This document shows, piece by piece, positions 17,400 through 25,883 of a stretch of DNA of 45,790 nt (positions are counted from its first letter, which is position 1; each line of letters opens with the position of its first letter). Below the pieces are notes generated by a model, which was given only the letters and a program-made list of their open reading frames with translations, ran no database searches and was not told the origin of the DNA. Location: assembly GCA_029570375.1 (NCBI GenBank), contig JAKPXB010000032.1, positions 1-45,790 on the forward strand, read 5' to 3'. Both the position numbers and the translations under genes were made by a program. Source of the DNA: Bacillota bacterium. Its GTDB lineage: Bacteria; Bacillota; Clostridia; Saccharofermentanales; DTU023.

Positions 17400-19340
17400 C
17401 TAGCCCGCCAGTTTTCGGAGGGCTTCTCTGTAGATCGCGGCTCCCGCGAGAAGTTTGTCGATCATCATCCACTCGTTTGCCTGGTGCGCGATATCCGGAT
17501 CGCCGGGGAATATAGGCCCGAAGCCGCAGATGTTCGGCAGCGAGCGCGCGTATGTGCCGCCACCGATTGCGAGCGCCTCGCCGGACAGCCCGGTTCCCTC
17601 ATTGTACGCGTCCATCAGCGTGCTGATCAGATGAGAATCTTTCGCCTGGTAGAGTGGCGGGAGGTTGGAAATCCAATTGACTTCGAGATCGAACGCGTCC
17701 GCTTTCTCTTTCAGACGGGCTTTCGCCTGTTCGAGTTCAAAGGTGACAGGATAGCGGATGTTGATTGTCAGCACTGCTTCCTCGCCGTCGATGCGGAGAA
17801 GTCCGGGGTTGACTGTCGTACCGCCCGATTCGTCTTCATAATCGAGGCCGAGCGACCGGCCGTCGAATTCCTGTCCGATGAGAGCGCGGTATGCCTCCAC
17901 AAAGCGGTCGGTTTTCCCCTCCGCGGCGAGCTCTTGCTCCAGCGCTTCCATCGCCACGGAAATCGCGTTGATTCCGAGGTGCGGAAGACTCGCGTGCGCG
18001 CAGACGCCGCTATATGATTTCTGTTCGCCGCTCTCTTTAAGTGTGAGTTCGATGTCGGCCGGCACCATGTTGACGGCGGCGCCCGCGGAAGCGGACGCGA
18101 TGGCGTCGCTCTCACGACGCTTTTGCGTCAGTTCAAAGGTCGCGATGCCTTTTTCGGCATAGATGGCGGGGAACTGCGCGTCGGGCGTAAAACCGGCGAC
18201 GGGAATTTCCTCGACTGCGCGGTAATGATCCATGCACGCGCTGCCTTTCTCCTCATTGAGACCGACGATCACGCGGATGCGGCGTTTCGGCGTGAAGGCG
18301 GGATCATCCTTCAGTTTTTTCATCGCGTAGAGAGACGCGACACAGGGTCCTTTATCATCGTTCACACCGCGGGCTGTGACCTTGCCTCCGTCAACAACGA
18401 GCGTGAAGGGATCCTGGTCCCAGCCGCTTCCGGGGGGGACGATATCGAGGTGGCACACAGACGCGACCATTTCATCGCCTTCGCCCATTTCAGCGTAACC
18501 GGCGTAGTTGCCGAGATTGACAGTCTTGAATCCCATGCGCTTCGCGATATCAAAGAAAACGTCGAGCGCGCGTATCGTTTCGCGGCCAAAGGGAGCGCCT
18601 TCCTCGGGCGCGCCGCCGACACTCGGAATGGCGCAGAGTGCCGCCAGATCCTGCAGAAACTGATCGCGTTCTCCGGAGAATTCTTCAGCGAGCGCTGTGA
18701 TACGCGCGGCGTCGGGAATTTCGGGAGGAGCAGGATCGCCGGAGGCTTCGCAGCCGTCCTTGTCCGCGGCAAGTTCCTCTTCTCCGGGGCAGGGAAGGGC
18801 GCCGTCCGCGGGCGCGAGCATCACGAGTTCGTCCGGCTCATCGTCCTCATCTTCCTCCCGGACATCTTCCGCCGGAGCTGCCGCTGTGAAATCATATCCT
18901 TCTTTGTCCAGGCAGTCGGGGTGGATGTGGCAGTAGAGGCCGACATAAAGCGCCATCTGATCGGCGGGAAGGCCGCAGATGGCGCAGAGTCCCGGGTCAA
19001 CCTGAAGTTCGCGGAGCTTCTCCGTGAACATGGAAAGGAATTTCTCCATCTGTTTTGCCGTTCCGGAAAACGCCGAGTCTTTGGCGCGGATCGCGATAAA
19101 ATTGTCCGTCATCTCGTAATCGACCAGCTTCATCGGGAAGCGTGTCTGTTCCAGCCAGGTTGTGAGCTCAATCAGGTTCTCGGGTGCGATTCCCGCGATC
19201 GACGTGAAGAAAGACGTGAGGACGTCACTCGTCTTCGCTGTGATGCAGAATTCATTAAAATCACCGAATACGAACTCGTTCTCGTTTGCGGCGTGCCATC
19301 CCCGGCAGGCTGCCAGTTTTAGTAGTGAGTTTGAAATCAT
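17400..19340 (-). CDS. pepV: PepV-like M20 dipeptidase with an extra N-terminal Cys/His module
   Basis: The 646-residue protein has a C-terminal M20 dipeptidase of about 455 residues and about 190 extra residues in front. The peptidase carries metal ligands in VCHLDIVPPGSGW (His297, Asp299), GVNDDKGP, GLNEEKGS and TPDAQFP, and a final His in the HQANEW block. PepV-type enzymes hydrolyse dipeptides in the cytoplasm with two zinc ions. The N-terminal part has a Cys/His cluster (Cys119, Cys122, Cys137, His138, His140, Cys143) that looks metal-binding, followed by an acidic linker (about 150-205). I do not recognise that module. The start at 19340 has GGAGG ten bases upstream. Confidence 0.85.
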   Translation of the reverse strand: MISNSLLKLAACRGWHAANENEFVFGDFNEFCITAKTSDVLTSFFTSIAGIAPENLIELTTWLEQTRFPMKLVDYEMTDNFIAIRAKDSAFSGTAKQMEKFLSMFTEKLRELQVDPGLCAICGLPADQMALYVGLYCHIHPDCLDKEGYDFTAAAPAEDVREEDEDDEPDELVMLAPADGALPCPGEEELAADKDGCEASGDPAPPEIPDAARITALAEEFSGERDQFLQDLAALCAIPSVGGAPEEGAPFGRETIRALDVFFDIAKRMGFKTVNLGNYAGYAEMGEGDEMVASVCHLDIVPPGSGWDQDPFTLVVDGGKVTARGVNDDKGPCVASLYAMKKLKDDPAFTPKRRIRVIVGLNEEKGSACMDHYRAVEEIPVAGFTPDAQFPAIYAEKGIATFELTQKRRESDAIASASAGAAVNMVPADIELTLKESGEQKSYSGVCAHASLPHLGINAISVAMEALEQELAAEGKTDRFVEAYRALIGQEFDGRSLGLDYEDESGGTTVNPGLLRIDGEEAVLTINIRYPVTFELEQAKARLKEKADAFDLEVNWISNLPPLYQAKDSHLISTLMDAYNEGTGLSGEALAIGGGTYARSLPNICGFGPIFPGDPDIAHQANEWMMIDKLLAGAAIYREALRKLAG

Positions 19341-19536
19341 CTTCAATAAACCTCCAGGCCAAACACTAACGGAGAAAAATCCAACCCGCGCAGGTAAGCG
19401 GAAGATCGGGCGGGCTTTTGCGCCGGACGATCCGTTCGCTCTGCCCATGCGGGAAAAACTAAAACCCGTCAGATAAACTTGATTCTACTATACCACGAGC
19501 GGAGTTCGCGGATTCCGTGGAAGGCGGGAAAACAGG

Positions 19537-19565
19537 TTGCCGCCTATTGACAACTGTGTTATCAT
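19537..19565 (+). promoter_or_regulatory. Probable sigma-A promoter of rpsB
   Basis: TTGCCG (19537-19542) and TATCAT (19560-19565) are 17 bp apart. The leader of about 80 bases that follows contains GC-rich pairing segments (around 19597-19635) that might be an S2 autoregulatory site, though I cannot match a known leader motif. Confidence 0.5.
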
Positions 19566-19651
19566 CTTCGAGGAAAACACACGGGAAAGGCTCTTCTGTT
19601 GCCCGCCAGAGCGGGTTTAGGGGCGTCCCGGAGGCAAAAACAGGAGGTATT

Positions 19652-20443
19652 ATGTCTGTCGTTTCCATGAAACAATTACTTGAGGGTGGCGTTCATTTCG
19701 GCCACCAGACACGCCGTTGGAACCCGAAAATGGCTCCTTATATCTTTGCGGAGCGCAACGGGATCTACATCATCGATCTCCAGAAGACGATGAGAAAGAT
19801 TGAAACAGCCTATCAGTTCATCAATGAAATCTCTTCGAGAGGCGGAACCGTACTGTTTGTCGGCACAAAGAAGCAGGCGCAGGATTCCATCCGCGAAGAA
19901 GCCGAACGATGCGGCATGTTCTTTGTCAATAACCGCTGGCTCGGCGGGACGCTGACGAATTTCCAGACGATCAGCAAGAGGATCGAACGTCTTCATGAGC
20001 TTCGCGCCATGGATGAATCGAACGCATGGTCCAATCTTCCGAAGAAAGAGATCGCCGCGCTCCGTCTCGAACTGGAAAAACTTGAGAAGAATCTGGGCGG
20101 AATCTCTGAGATGAAACACCTGCCGTCATGTGTCTTTATTGTTGATACGAACAAAGAGCACATCGCGGTGGCCGAAGCGAGAAGACTCCGGATTCCGATT
20201 GTTGCTATTGTGGACACAAACTGCGACCCGGAGGAAGTCGACTTTGTGATCCCGGGCAACGATGACGCGATCCGCGCGATTAAGCTGATCACCGGCGCCA
20301 TGGCCAACGCTGTCGTCGAAGGCCGTGAGGGGTACGAAGTGCAGCAGCTCGACACACCGGGAAAAGCGAAGGGCGAAAATGCCGCGTTCGCGCCGGCCGC
20401 GAGCGATGAGGCCGATTCTTTCGGGTACGGCGACGAAGCGTAA
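19652..20443 (+). CDS. rpsB: 30S ribosomal protein S2
   Basis: S2 binds late to the small subunit. The sequence is canonical: [19 protein letters not shown] near the start, [31 protein letters not shown], and the C-terminal [13 protein letters not shown] and [13 protein letters not shown]. The length is 263 residues. The ATG at 19652 has AGGAGG with 5-base spacing; the frame is open upstream, but those codons are not S2-like. It heads the conserved rpsB-tsf-pyrH-frr run and is divergent from pepV. Confidence 0.97.
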   Translation: MSVVSMKQLLEGGVHFGHQTRRWNPKMAPYIFAERNGIYIIDLQKTMRKIETAYQFINEISSRGGTVLFVGTKKQAQDSIREEAERCGMFFVNNRWLGGTLTNFQTISKRIERLHELRAMDESNAWSNLPKKEIAALRLELEKLEKNLGGISEMKHLPSCVFIVDTNKEHIAVAEARRLRIPIVAIVDTNCDPEEVDFVIPGNDDAIRAIKLITGAMANAVVEGREGYEVQQLDTPGKAKGENAAFAPAASDEADSFGYGDEA

Positions 20444-20486
20444 AGCCCCGTAGCTTTAATTAAGTGCAATTTTCAACGGTTTTTTG

Positions 20487-20514
20487 TTGATACGACCAGT
20501 AAACACGATATAAG
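20487..20514 (+). promoter_or_regulatory. Possible promoter of tsf
   Basis: TTGATA (20487-20492) and TATAAG (20509-20514) are 16 bp apart in the rpsB-tsf gap, which would give a very short leader containing the tsf ribosome-binding site. tsf may be transcribed on its own as well as from the rpsB promoter. Confidence 0.45.
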
Positions 20515-20532
20515 CGGGATAGGAGGCATACG

Positions 20533-21183
20533 ATGCAAGTAACCGCACAAATGGTAAAAGAGTTGAGAGAAATGACAGGCGCGGGCATGATGGACTGCAA
20601 GAAGGCTCTCACCGCGTCAGAGGGAGATACGGAAGGCGCGATCAAATGGCTGCGTCAACATGATCTCGCGACAGCCGAGAAAAAAGCCGGCCGCATTGCC
20701 GCGGAGGGAATCGTCGATTCCTACATCCATGAGGGTGGAAGAGTGGGCGTTCTGATCGAAGTCAATATAGAGACGGACTTCGCCGCGAAGAACGACGAGT
20801 TTAAAGATCTGGTACACAATCTGGCCATGCAGGTCGCCGCGATGAAACCCGCGTATGTGTCGCGCGAAGAGGTCCCTCAGGAAGTGATCGCTCGTGAGCG
20901 CGAGATCGCGAAAGCTCAGGCCGTCAAATCCGGCAAACCGGAAAAAATCATCGAAAAAATTGTCGACGGCCGCCTGGAAAAATTCTTCGAGGAGACATGT
21001 CTGCTCGAGCAGTCGTATATCCGCGACGATTCGAAAACGTGTGAGCAGCTCGTGAAAGAGCTGATCGGCAGAATCGGCGAGAATATTAAAGTGCGCCGCT
21101 TCGTCCGCTACGAGATGGGCGAAGGTCTTGAGAAACGCGCGGATAATTTCGCCGACGAGGTCGCCGCTCAGCTGGCGAAGTAA
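20533..21183 (+). CDS. tsf: Elongation factor Ts (short form)
   Basis: EF-Ts recharges EF-Tu by nucleotide exchange. The N-terminal block VKELREMTGAGMMDCKKAL and the HEGGRVGVLIEVNIETDF core are canonical. At 216 residues it is shorter than the roughly 290-300-residue E. coli type and resembles the short forms with a reduced core region; the C-terminal RRFVRYEMGEG module is still present. The ATG follows AGGAGG by 8 bases. A strong terminator closes the gene 20 bp downstream, separating it from pyrH. Confidence 0.95.
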   Translation: MQVTAQMVKELREMTGAGMMDCKKALTASEGDTEGAIKWLRQHDLATAEKKAGRIAAEGIVDSYIHEGGRVGVLIEVNIETDFAAKNDEFKDLVHNLAMQVAAMKPAYVSREEVPQEVIAREREIAKAQAVKSGKPEKIIEKIVDGRLEKFFEETCLLEQSYIRDDSKTCEQLVKELIGRIGENIKVRRFVRYEMGEGLEKRADNFADEVAAQLAK

Positions 21184-21202
21184 TCCAGCCGGATGAATCT
21201 GT

Positions 21203-21230
21203 GAGAGGGCCTTTGTGCCCTCTCTTTTTT
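21203..21230 (+). terminator. Intrinsic terminator after tsf
   Basis: A perfect 8-bp stem GAGAGGGC/GCCCTCTC with a 6-base loop is followed by six T residues, 19 bp after the tsf stop codon. Confidence 0.95.
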
Positions 21231-21239
21231 GATCGTTAA

Positions 21240-21269
21240 TTAGGCTTAATCCTGAATTTTTAGTAAAAT
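21240..21269 (+). promoter_or_regulatory. Possible promoter of pyrH
   Basis: TTAGGC (21240-21245) and TAAAAT (21264-21269) are 18 bp apart just after the tsf terminator. The -10 region (TAAAATAGA) resembles the one before frr. Confidence 0.4.
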
Positions 21270-21364
21270 AGAATCGTAGACAGAGACAAAGACAGACAGG
21301 AGGCAGTCATCTGCCGCGGAAATCTCAGGCGGAGATTTACGAGGGCGCAGATGATACAGCGCTT

Positions 21365-22063
21365 ATGGCATATCATCGTTTACTCCTGAAAATATCGGGG
21401 GAATCACTGGCGGGCGATTCGAACAGGGGAATCGATCCGGCTGTCGCCGACGCGTTCGCGTCTACCGTCGCGCGCCTTTCAGAGAAGGGGCATGAGGTCG
21501 CCCTCGTGGTCGGCGGCGGCAACTTCTGGCGCGGCCGGTCGAGCGGCGACATGGATCGCGTCGCGGCGGACCGGATCGGGATGCTCGCCACGGTCATGAA
21601 CTCAGTCGCGATGGCGGAGGCGCTTTCACGCCAGGGAATCGAAGTCCGCCTGATGACAGCCGTTCCGATGCCGACGGTCGGGGAACCCTGCGACGGCATC
21701 ACGGCGAAGCGCTATCTCCGGGAAGGCTGCGTTGTGGTCTTCGCCGGGGGGACAGGGAATCCTTTCTTCTCCACGGACTCCGCGGCCGCTCTCCGCGCAT
21801 CGGAGATCGAGGCGGACGTGATTCTCAAGGCGACGCTGGTCGACGGCGTTTACGACAAAGACCCGAAGACAAACGCCGACGCCGTATTGTTCAAGGAGCT
21901 CACCTTTGACGAAGTGCTCGAACACAGACTGGGCGTGATGGACGCGACTGCCGCGGCGCTCTGCCGTGACTACGGACAAAAAGTCATCGTCTTTAATATC
22001 GCCGACCGCGAGAATATTCTCAGAGCGGCGGCGGGCGAGCCGATCGGAACACTGGTCCGGTAA
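21365..22063 (+). CDS. pyrH: UMP kinase
   Basis: The 232-residue cytoplasmic kinase converts UMP to UDP and belongs to the amino-acid-kinase fold, unrelated to the CMP kinase fused to ScpB. Diagnostic blocks are LLLKISGESLAG, VVGGGNFWRGR, DRIGMLATVMNS, FAGGTGNPFFSTDSAAALRA and KATLVDGVYDKDPK. The ATG at 21365 starts in the usual place for the family, but its ribosome-binding site is poor (GAGGG is about 20 bases upstream), so translation may be modest or use the mRNA leader. It is separated from tsf by a terminator and likely has its own promoter. Confidence 0.96.
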   Translation: MAYHRLLLKISGESLAGDSNRGIDPAVADAFASTVARLSEKGHEVALVVGGGNFWRGRSSGDMDRVAADRIGMLATVMNSVAMAEALSRQGIEVRLMTAVPMPTVGEPCDGITAKRYLREGCVVVFAGGTGNPFFSTDSAAALRASEIEADVILKATLVDGVYDKDPKTNADAVLFKELTFDEVLEHRLGVMDATAAALCRDYGQKVIVFNIADRENILRAAAGEPIGTLVR

Positions 22064-22107
22064 CGCGGGGGAGATGTGCGCCGGTAAGCGAAGATGCCTT
22101 TTGCCAA

Positions 22108-22137
22108 TTGGTTATGTTTGGGTACATTTGATAAAAT
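22108..22137 (+). promoter_or_regulatory. Possible promoter of frr
   Basis: TTGGTT (22108-22113) and TAAAAT (22132-22137) are 18 bp apart, with a short AT-rich leader before the frr ribosome-binding site. Confidence 0.45.
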
Positions 22138-22197
22138 AGATTCAGTTGATTTTCATTCTCATTGAGATGAATACGCAGAAATCAGGAGGAAAAGAAC

Positions 22198-22770
22198 ATG
22201 GCATGGAACGAAAAAGCGAACGAAGCTTATGACGGTTTCGAAGAAAAAATGAAGAAAGCGATCGTCGTACTTGAAAATGATCTCAGGACCGTTCGTGCCG
22301 GACGGGCGAATCCGCATGTCCTCGATCCCATTACCGTTCCATATTACGGAGTTCCGACACCGCTGCAGCAGGTGGCGAATATTCAGGTGCCCGAAGCGAA
22401 ACTGCTTGTCGTGACACCCTGGGACAGAAGCCTTCTGAAGGACATCGAGCGCGCGATTCAGGCATCCGATCTGGGAATCAATCCCGTCAACGACGGGCAG
22501 TGCCTGCGCCTTGTATTCCCTTCCCTGACAGAAGAGAGGCGCCGCGATCTGACGCGCGATGTCGCGAAAAAAGGGGAAGAAGCGAAAGTCTCCATCCGCC
22601 ATATCCGCCGCGAGGCAAACGACTTCTACAAAGAGCTCGAGAAAGCCAAAGAAATTTCGGAAGACGATTGTTTTCTGATGGGCGATGAGATCCAGAAGCT
22701 GACCGCTCAGTATATTGAGAAAGTTGACGAAGCGATCGAGCGTAAAAATGCGGAACTCATGGAAATCTGA
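22198..22770 (+). CDS. frr: Ribosome recycling factor
   Basis: RRF splits post-termination ribosomes together with EF-G. The 190-residue protein shows the family blocks DLRTVRAGRANPHVLD, VPYYGVPTPLQQVANI, GQCLRLVFPSLTEERR and IRHIRREAND. The length is normal. The ATG has a strong AGGAGG with 9-base spacing. uppS follows after about 100 bp and may be co-transcribed, since no terminator with a T-run is seen between them. Confidence 0.97.
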   Translation: MAWNEKANEAYDGFEEKMKKAIVVLENDLRTVRAGRANPHVLDPITVPYYGVPTPLQQVANIQVPEAKLLVVTPWDRSLLKDIERAIQASDLGINPVNDGQCLRLVFPSLTEERRRDLTRDVAKKGEEAKVSIRHIRREANDFYKELEKAKEISEDDCFLMGDEIQKLTAQYIEKVDEAIERKNAELMEI

Positions 22771-22866
22771 TGTTTTCAGCTGCGGATCGCCTGCCCTGCA
22801 GACAGCTTCCGCCTGCGTGCGGGGCCGCGTCTTTTTGGGACGCGCTGGCGCGGGAGTGAAGATCAC

Positions 22867-23598
22867 GTGCTAGGCGGAGCGGAGACGGACAGCGGAAGGC
22901 CGCCGCGCCACTTAGCCGTCATCATGGACGGCAACGGTCGTTGGGCGAAGAACCGGCTGATGCCCCGCGAAATCGGGCACCGGCGGGGCGCGGAGAACCT
23001 GAGAACGCTCTGCGTTCTCTGCCGTGAACGAAACATCCGCTATCTGACGGTCTACGCGTTTTCGACGGAGAACTGGAAACGCCCCGCGACGGAAGTCGGC
23101 GCGCTGATGGCCTTGTTTCCGCGGTTTTTTAAGAAATATATGGATGAGCTCGAAGAGGAGGGGATCCGCCTCCGTTTTGCCGGCGACCGCTCGGAGCTTC
23201 CGAAAGATGTCGTGAAAACCATGGAAGAAGCGGAGGAATCCTCAAAGAGCCGTCAAATGCTTGACCTGATCATCGCGTTTAATTACGGAAGCAGGCGTGA
23301 GATCACCGCGGCCGCCCGGTCGCTGGCCAAGAAAGTCTCCGATGGAATCCTGCATATTGAGGACATTACGGAAGACGCGTTCACGGGCTGCCTGTATCTG
23401 CCGGATATACCCGACCCCGATCTCATTATCCGCACGGGAGGGGAAATGCGCCTTTCCAATTTCCTGCTATGGCAGGCCGCTTACGCGGAGTTCTATTCGA
23501 CAGATTGTCTCTGGCCGGATTTCGGCGCCGCGGAACTTGACGCGGCGCTGGACGATTTCAGGAAGCGTCAGAGGCGTTTCGGGGAGATCTGCCAGTGA
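22867..23598 (+). CDS. uppS: Isoprenyl transferase (undecaprenyl diphosphate synthase)
   Basis: The 243-residue cis-prenyltransferase extends farnesyl diphosphate with IPP to make the C55 carrier for cell-wall synthesis. HLAVIMDGNGRWAKNR carries the catalytic Asp; GHRRGAENLR, YAFSTENWKRP and the late RTGGEMRLSNFLLWQ block follow. The family usually has RTSGE; here it is RTGGE. The start is a GTG at 22867 with GGAG about 10 bases upstream. It precedes cdsA by 52 bp in the usual order. Confidence 0.95.
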   Translation: MLGGAETDSGRPPRHLAVIMDGNGRWAKNRLMPREIGHRRGAENLRTLCVLCRERNIRYLTVYAFSTENWKRPATEVGALMALFPRFFKKYMDELEEEGIRLRFAGDRSELPKDVVKTMEEAEESSKSRQMLDLIIAFNYGSRREITAAARSLAKKVSDGILHIEDITEDAFTGCLYLPDIPDPDLIIRTGGEMRLSNFLLWQAAYAEFYSTDCLWPDFGAAELDAALDDFRKRQRRFGEICQ

Positions 23599-23650
23599 AA
23601 TCTCCGGCGACTGATAAACCATTGCGGCGTGTGCCGCAAGAGGAGGGAAT

Positions 23651-24571
23651 ATGTTAAAGAACAAAGAATTGAGGACGCGTGTGATCACAGCCGCCATCTA
23701 TGTCGCAGTCATGATCGCCTTCATTCTGCCGGGGCTCTGGGTGCCGTTTCTGACCGTATTACTGTATGCGGCCGTGACTTTTATGACGGGCTTTGAGAAG
23801 AGCAAAGCTGTGAAGCTGCGGTTGCAGAGTATTTCAATGCTACCTGTCGCGATCGCGTCAGTCGTCATAGGCCTGTTCGGGTTTTTGGGGATGCTGAAGG
23901 GTACCTTCCTGCGCGGATTGGCGGCGGGTGTTGATCCGTCGGTCAACACCGTGATCGCGCCGCGTATTGTCGGTTATTTTGCTATGTTTGCGCTCCTTCT
24001 GCTCCCTCTGGCCGGCCTGATCCGCCTGTGGCGCGGCGGGGCGGAGAAGCTTCCGCTGACTGTCGCGGAGGCGGTGCTCGTTATCTCGTCAGCCATTCCG
24101 CTCACGGCGGTAATCGCGCTTCTCTACGGCGTCAAGTTCGGCTGGCACTGGTTTGTTCTCGCCGTCCTGACGGCGTGGGTCTCCGATACCGCCGCTTATT
24201 TTGCCGGCAACATGCTCGGCCGCATGAAATTTTCCCCTGTGCTGAGTCCGAATAAGACATGGGAGGGAACGCTCGGCGGCGTAGTGGCGACGATCGTACT
24301 TTACCTGATCTATTTCCCGCTCGTCATCGGCAAAAGGATGGGCTACACGACAGGTGCTTCTATCGCTTTTGCCTTCATCGCGGCCGTGGTCATGAGTCTT
24401 GTCGCGACATTAGGGGATATCAGGAGTTCTGCCCTGAAGCGCTGGTGCGGCATTAAGGATTTCGGTTCGCTGCTTCCGGGACACGGCGGCGTGACGGACC
24501 GCTTCGACAGCCTGTCGACCACGCTGCCCGCCATACTTCTTCTGGCGATTCTCGCGCAGACCTTTGTGTAA
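23651..24571 (+). CDS. cdsA: Phosphatidate cytidylyltransferase
   Basis: CDP-diacylglycerol synthase uses CTP and phosphatidate at the inner membrane. The 306-residue protein is rich in membrane helices. The C-terminal third carries WVSDTAAYFAGNMLGR, SPNKTWEGTLGG and the CDS signature SALKRWCGIKDFGSLLPGHG followed by GVTDRFDSL. The ATG has a strong AGGAGG. The stop codon shares its last base with the dxr start (TAATG), so the two are translationally coupled. Confidence 0.96.
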   Translation: MLKNKELRTRVITAAIYVAVMIAFILPGLWVPFLTVLLYAAVTFMTGFEKSKAVKLRLQSISMLPVAIASVVIGLFGFLGMLKGTFLRGLAAGVDPSVNTVIAPRIVGYFAMFALLLLPLAGLIRLWRGGAEKLPLTVAEAVLVISSAIPLTAVIALLYGVKFGWHWFVLAVLTAWVSDTAAYFAGNMLGRMKFSPVLSPNKTWEGTLGGVVATIVLYLIYFPLVIGKRMGYTTGASIAFAFIAAVVMSLVATLGDIRSSALKRWCGIKDFGSLLPGHGGVTDRFDSLSTTLPAILLLAILAQTFV

Positions 24572-25851
24572 TGGCTTTTAACCGGCTTGTTCCGCTGAAG
24601 GCGAGGGGAACAGAGGGCGGTCAGCCTGTCCCTCGTCGTCTTGACAGCGTGATTCGTAAAACGCGCCGTCTTTCAGTTCTCGGATCCACCGGTTCGATCG
24701 GCACGCAGTCACTCGAAGTGGCGCGCGATGAGGGGTTTGAAGTGGCCGCGCTGGCGGCGGGGAAAAACGTGGCCTCTCTCGCGGGCCAGATTCGCGTTTT
24801 TCATCCGCGTTTTGTCAGCGTTCAGGATGCGGAATCGAAACGCGCGCTGATCGAAGCGCTCTCCGCCATCGGAGAACCTTGTCCTGAGATAGGGGTGGGG
24901 CGCGATGGATTGGTACGCGCGGCGCAGTGGATCGACGCCGATACGGTGGTCGCCGCTGTCACCGGGTTTGCCGGTCTGGAGCCTGTGCTCGCCGCAGCTT
25001 CGGCGGGCAAGAAAATCGCTCTCGCGAATAAGGAAGCTTTAGTCGTGGGCGGACACGCCGTAACGCGGTTCGCGCGCGAGTCGGGCGCGCTCATTCTTCC
25101 TGTCGACAGCGAGCATTCGGCGATCTGGCAGTGCCTCCTGGCGGCATTCCCTCACGATCTCGACCATATTATATTGACGTGCTCGGGCGGGCCTTTTTTC
25201 GGGAAGACGAGAGAAGAGCTCGCCGGTGTGACCGCCTCGCAGGCGCTCGCACACCCTACCTGGTCGATGGGCAGTAAAATCACGATTGATTCGGCAACGC
25301 TGATGAACAAGGCGTTTGAAGTTCTCGAGGCGTGTCACCTGTACGGTCTCAATCCTGAAGACGTCCGCGTGATCATTCACCCTCAGAGCCGCGTTCATTC
25401 ACTGGTCGCGCTGAAGGACGGCGCTTATCTCGCGCAGCTCGGCCCGCCTGACATGAGAATCCCCATTCGTTTCGCGCTGACCTTCCCGAGGCGCGCGGAC
25501 AGGACGGCTCGCGACCCTTTTGATTTGTTTCCCGGGGAGGGATCGTCATGGTCATTCGCCGCGGTGGATGAAGAGACATTTCCTTCCATCGCGATGGCGC
25601 GCCGCGTCTGGCGCGCAGGCGGTCTGATGCCGCTCGTCATGAATGCCGCGAATGAGGCGGCTGTCAGGCTTTTTCTGGACGGTATCATCCCTTTCACGAA
25701 AATTTTCGATTTCGTGGAGAGGGCACTTGCCGATTTCCGTTACATGTCAGACGCGGAGGAGCCGGCATTTGATGATATGATAAACGGACATAACCGCGTG
25801 ATGGAGAAAGTAGGCGAATACGCCGGCGCTCTGCGCCACTCAGAAGACTGA
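24571..25851 (+). CDS. dxr: 1-deoxy-D-xylulose 5-phosphate reductoisomerase
   Basis: DXR catalyses the first committed MEP step, making MEP with NADPH and a divalent metal. Visible motifs are the nucleotide-binding LGSTGSIGTQSLEV, ANKEALVVGG, PVDSEHSAIWQCL, the active-site loop GGPFFGK and HPTWSMGSKITIDSATLMNK. The start codon overlaps the cdsA stop, giving 426 residues and about 27 extra N-terminal residues before the usual family start; a GTG at codon 27 lacks a ribosome-binding site. rseP follows 32 bp downstream. Confidence 0.96.
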   Translation: MAFNRLVPLKARGTEGGQPVPRRLDSVIRKTRRLSVLGSTGSIGTQSLEVARDEGFEVAALAAGKNVASLAGQIRVFHPRFVSVQDAESKRALIEALSAIGEPCPEIGVGRDGLVRAAQWIDADTVVAAVTGFAGLEPVLAAASAGKKIALANKEALVVGGHAVTRFARESGALILPVDSEHSAIWQCLLAAFPHDLDHIILTCSGGPFFGKTREELAGVTASQALAHPTWSMGSKITIDSATLMNKAFEVLEACHLYGLNPEDVRVIIHPQSRVHSLVALKDGAYLAQLGPPDMRIPIRFALTFPRRADRTARDPFDLFPGEGSSWSFAAVDEETFPSIAMARRVWRAGGLMPLVMNAANEAAVRLFLDGIIPFTKIFDFVERALADFRYMSDAEEPAFDDMINGHNRVMEKVGEYAGALRHSED

Positions 25852-25883
25852 CTCCTGACAACGATTTCATAACGGGAGATTAC

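Noticed and set aside
18123-19322. Long open frame (399 codons) on the plus strand opposite pepV
   Set aside because: It is the antisense shadow of a GC-rich gene. The minus-strand frame has clear M20 motifs and a ribosome-binding site; this frame has low-complexity, family-free sequence.
19547-19552. Perfect TTGACA before rpsB as a -35 element
   Set aside because: No -10 lies 16-18 bp downstream; TTGCCG/TATCAT with 17-bp spacing is the better pair.
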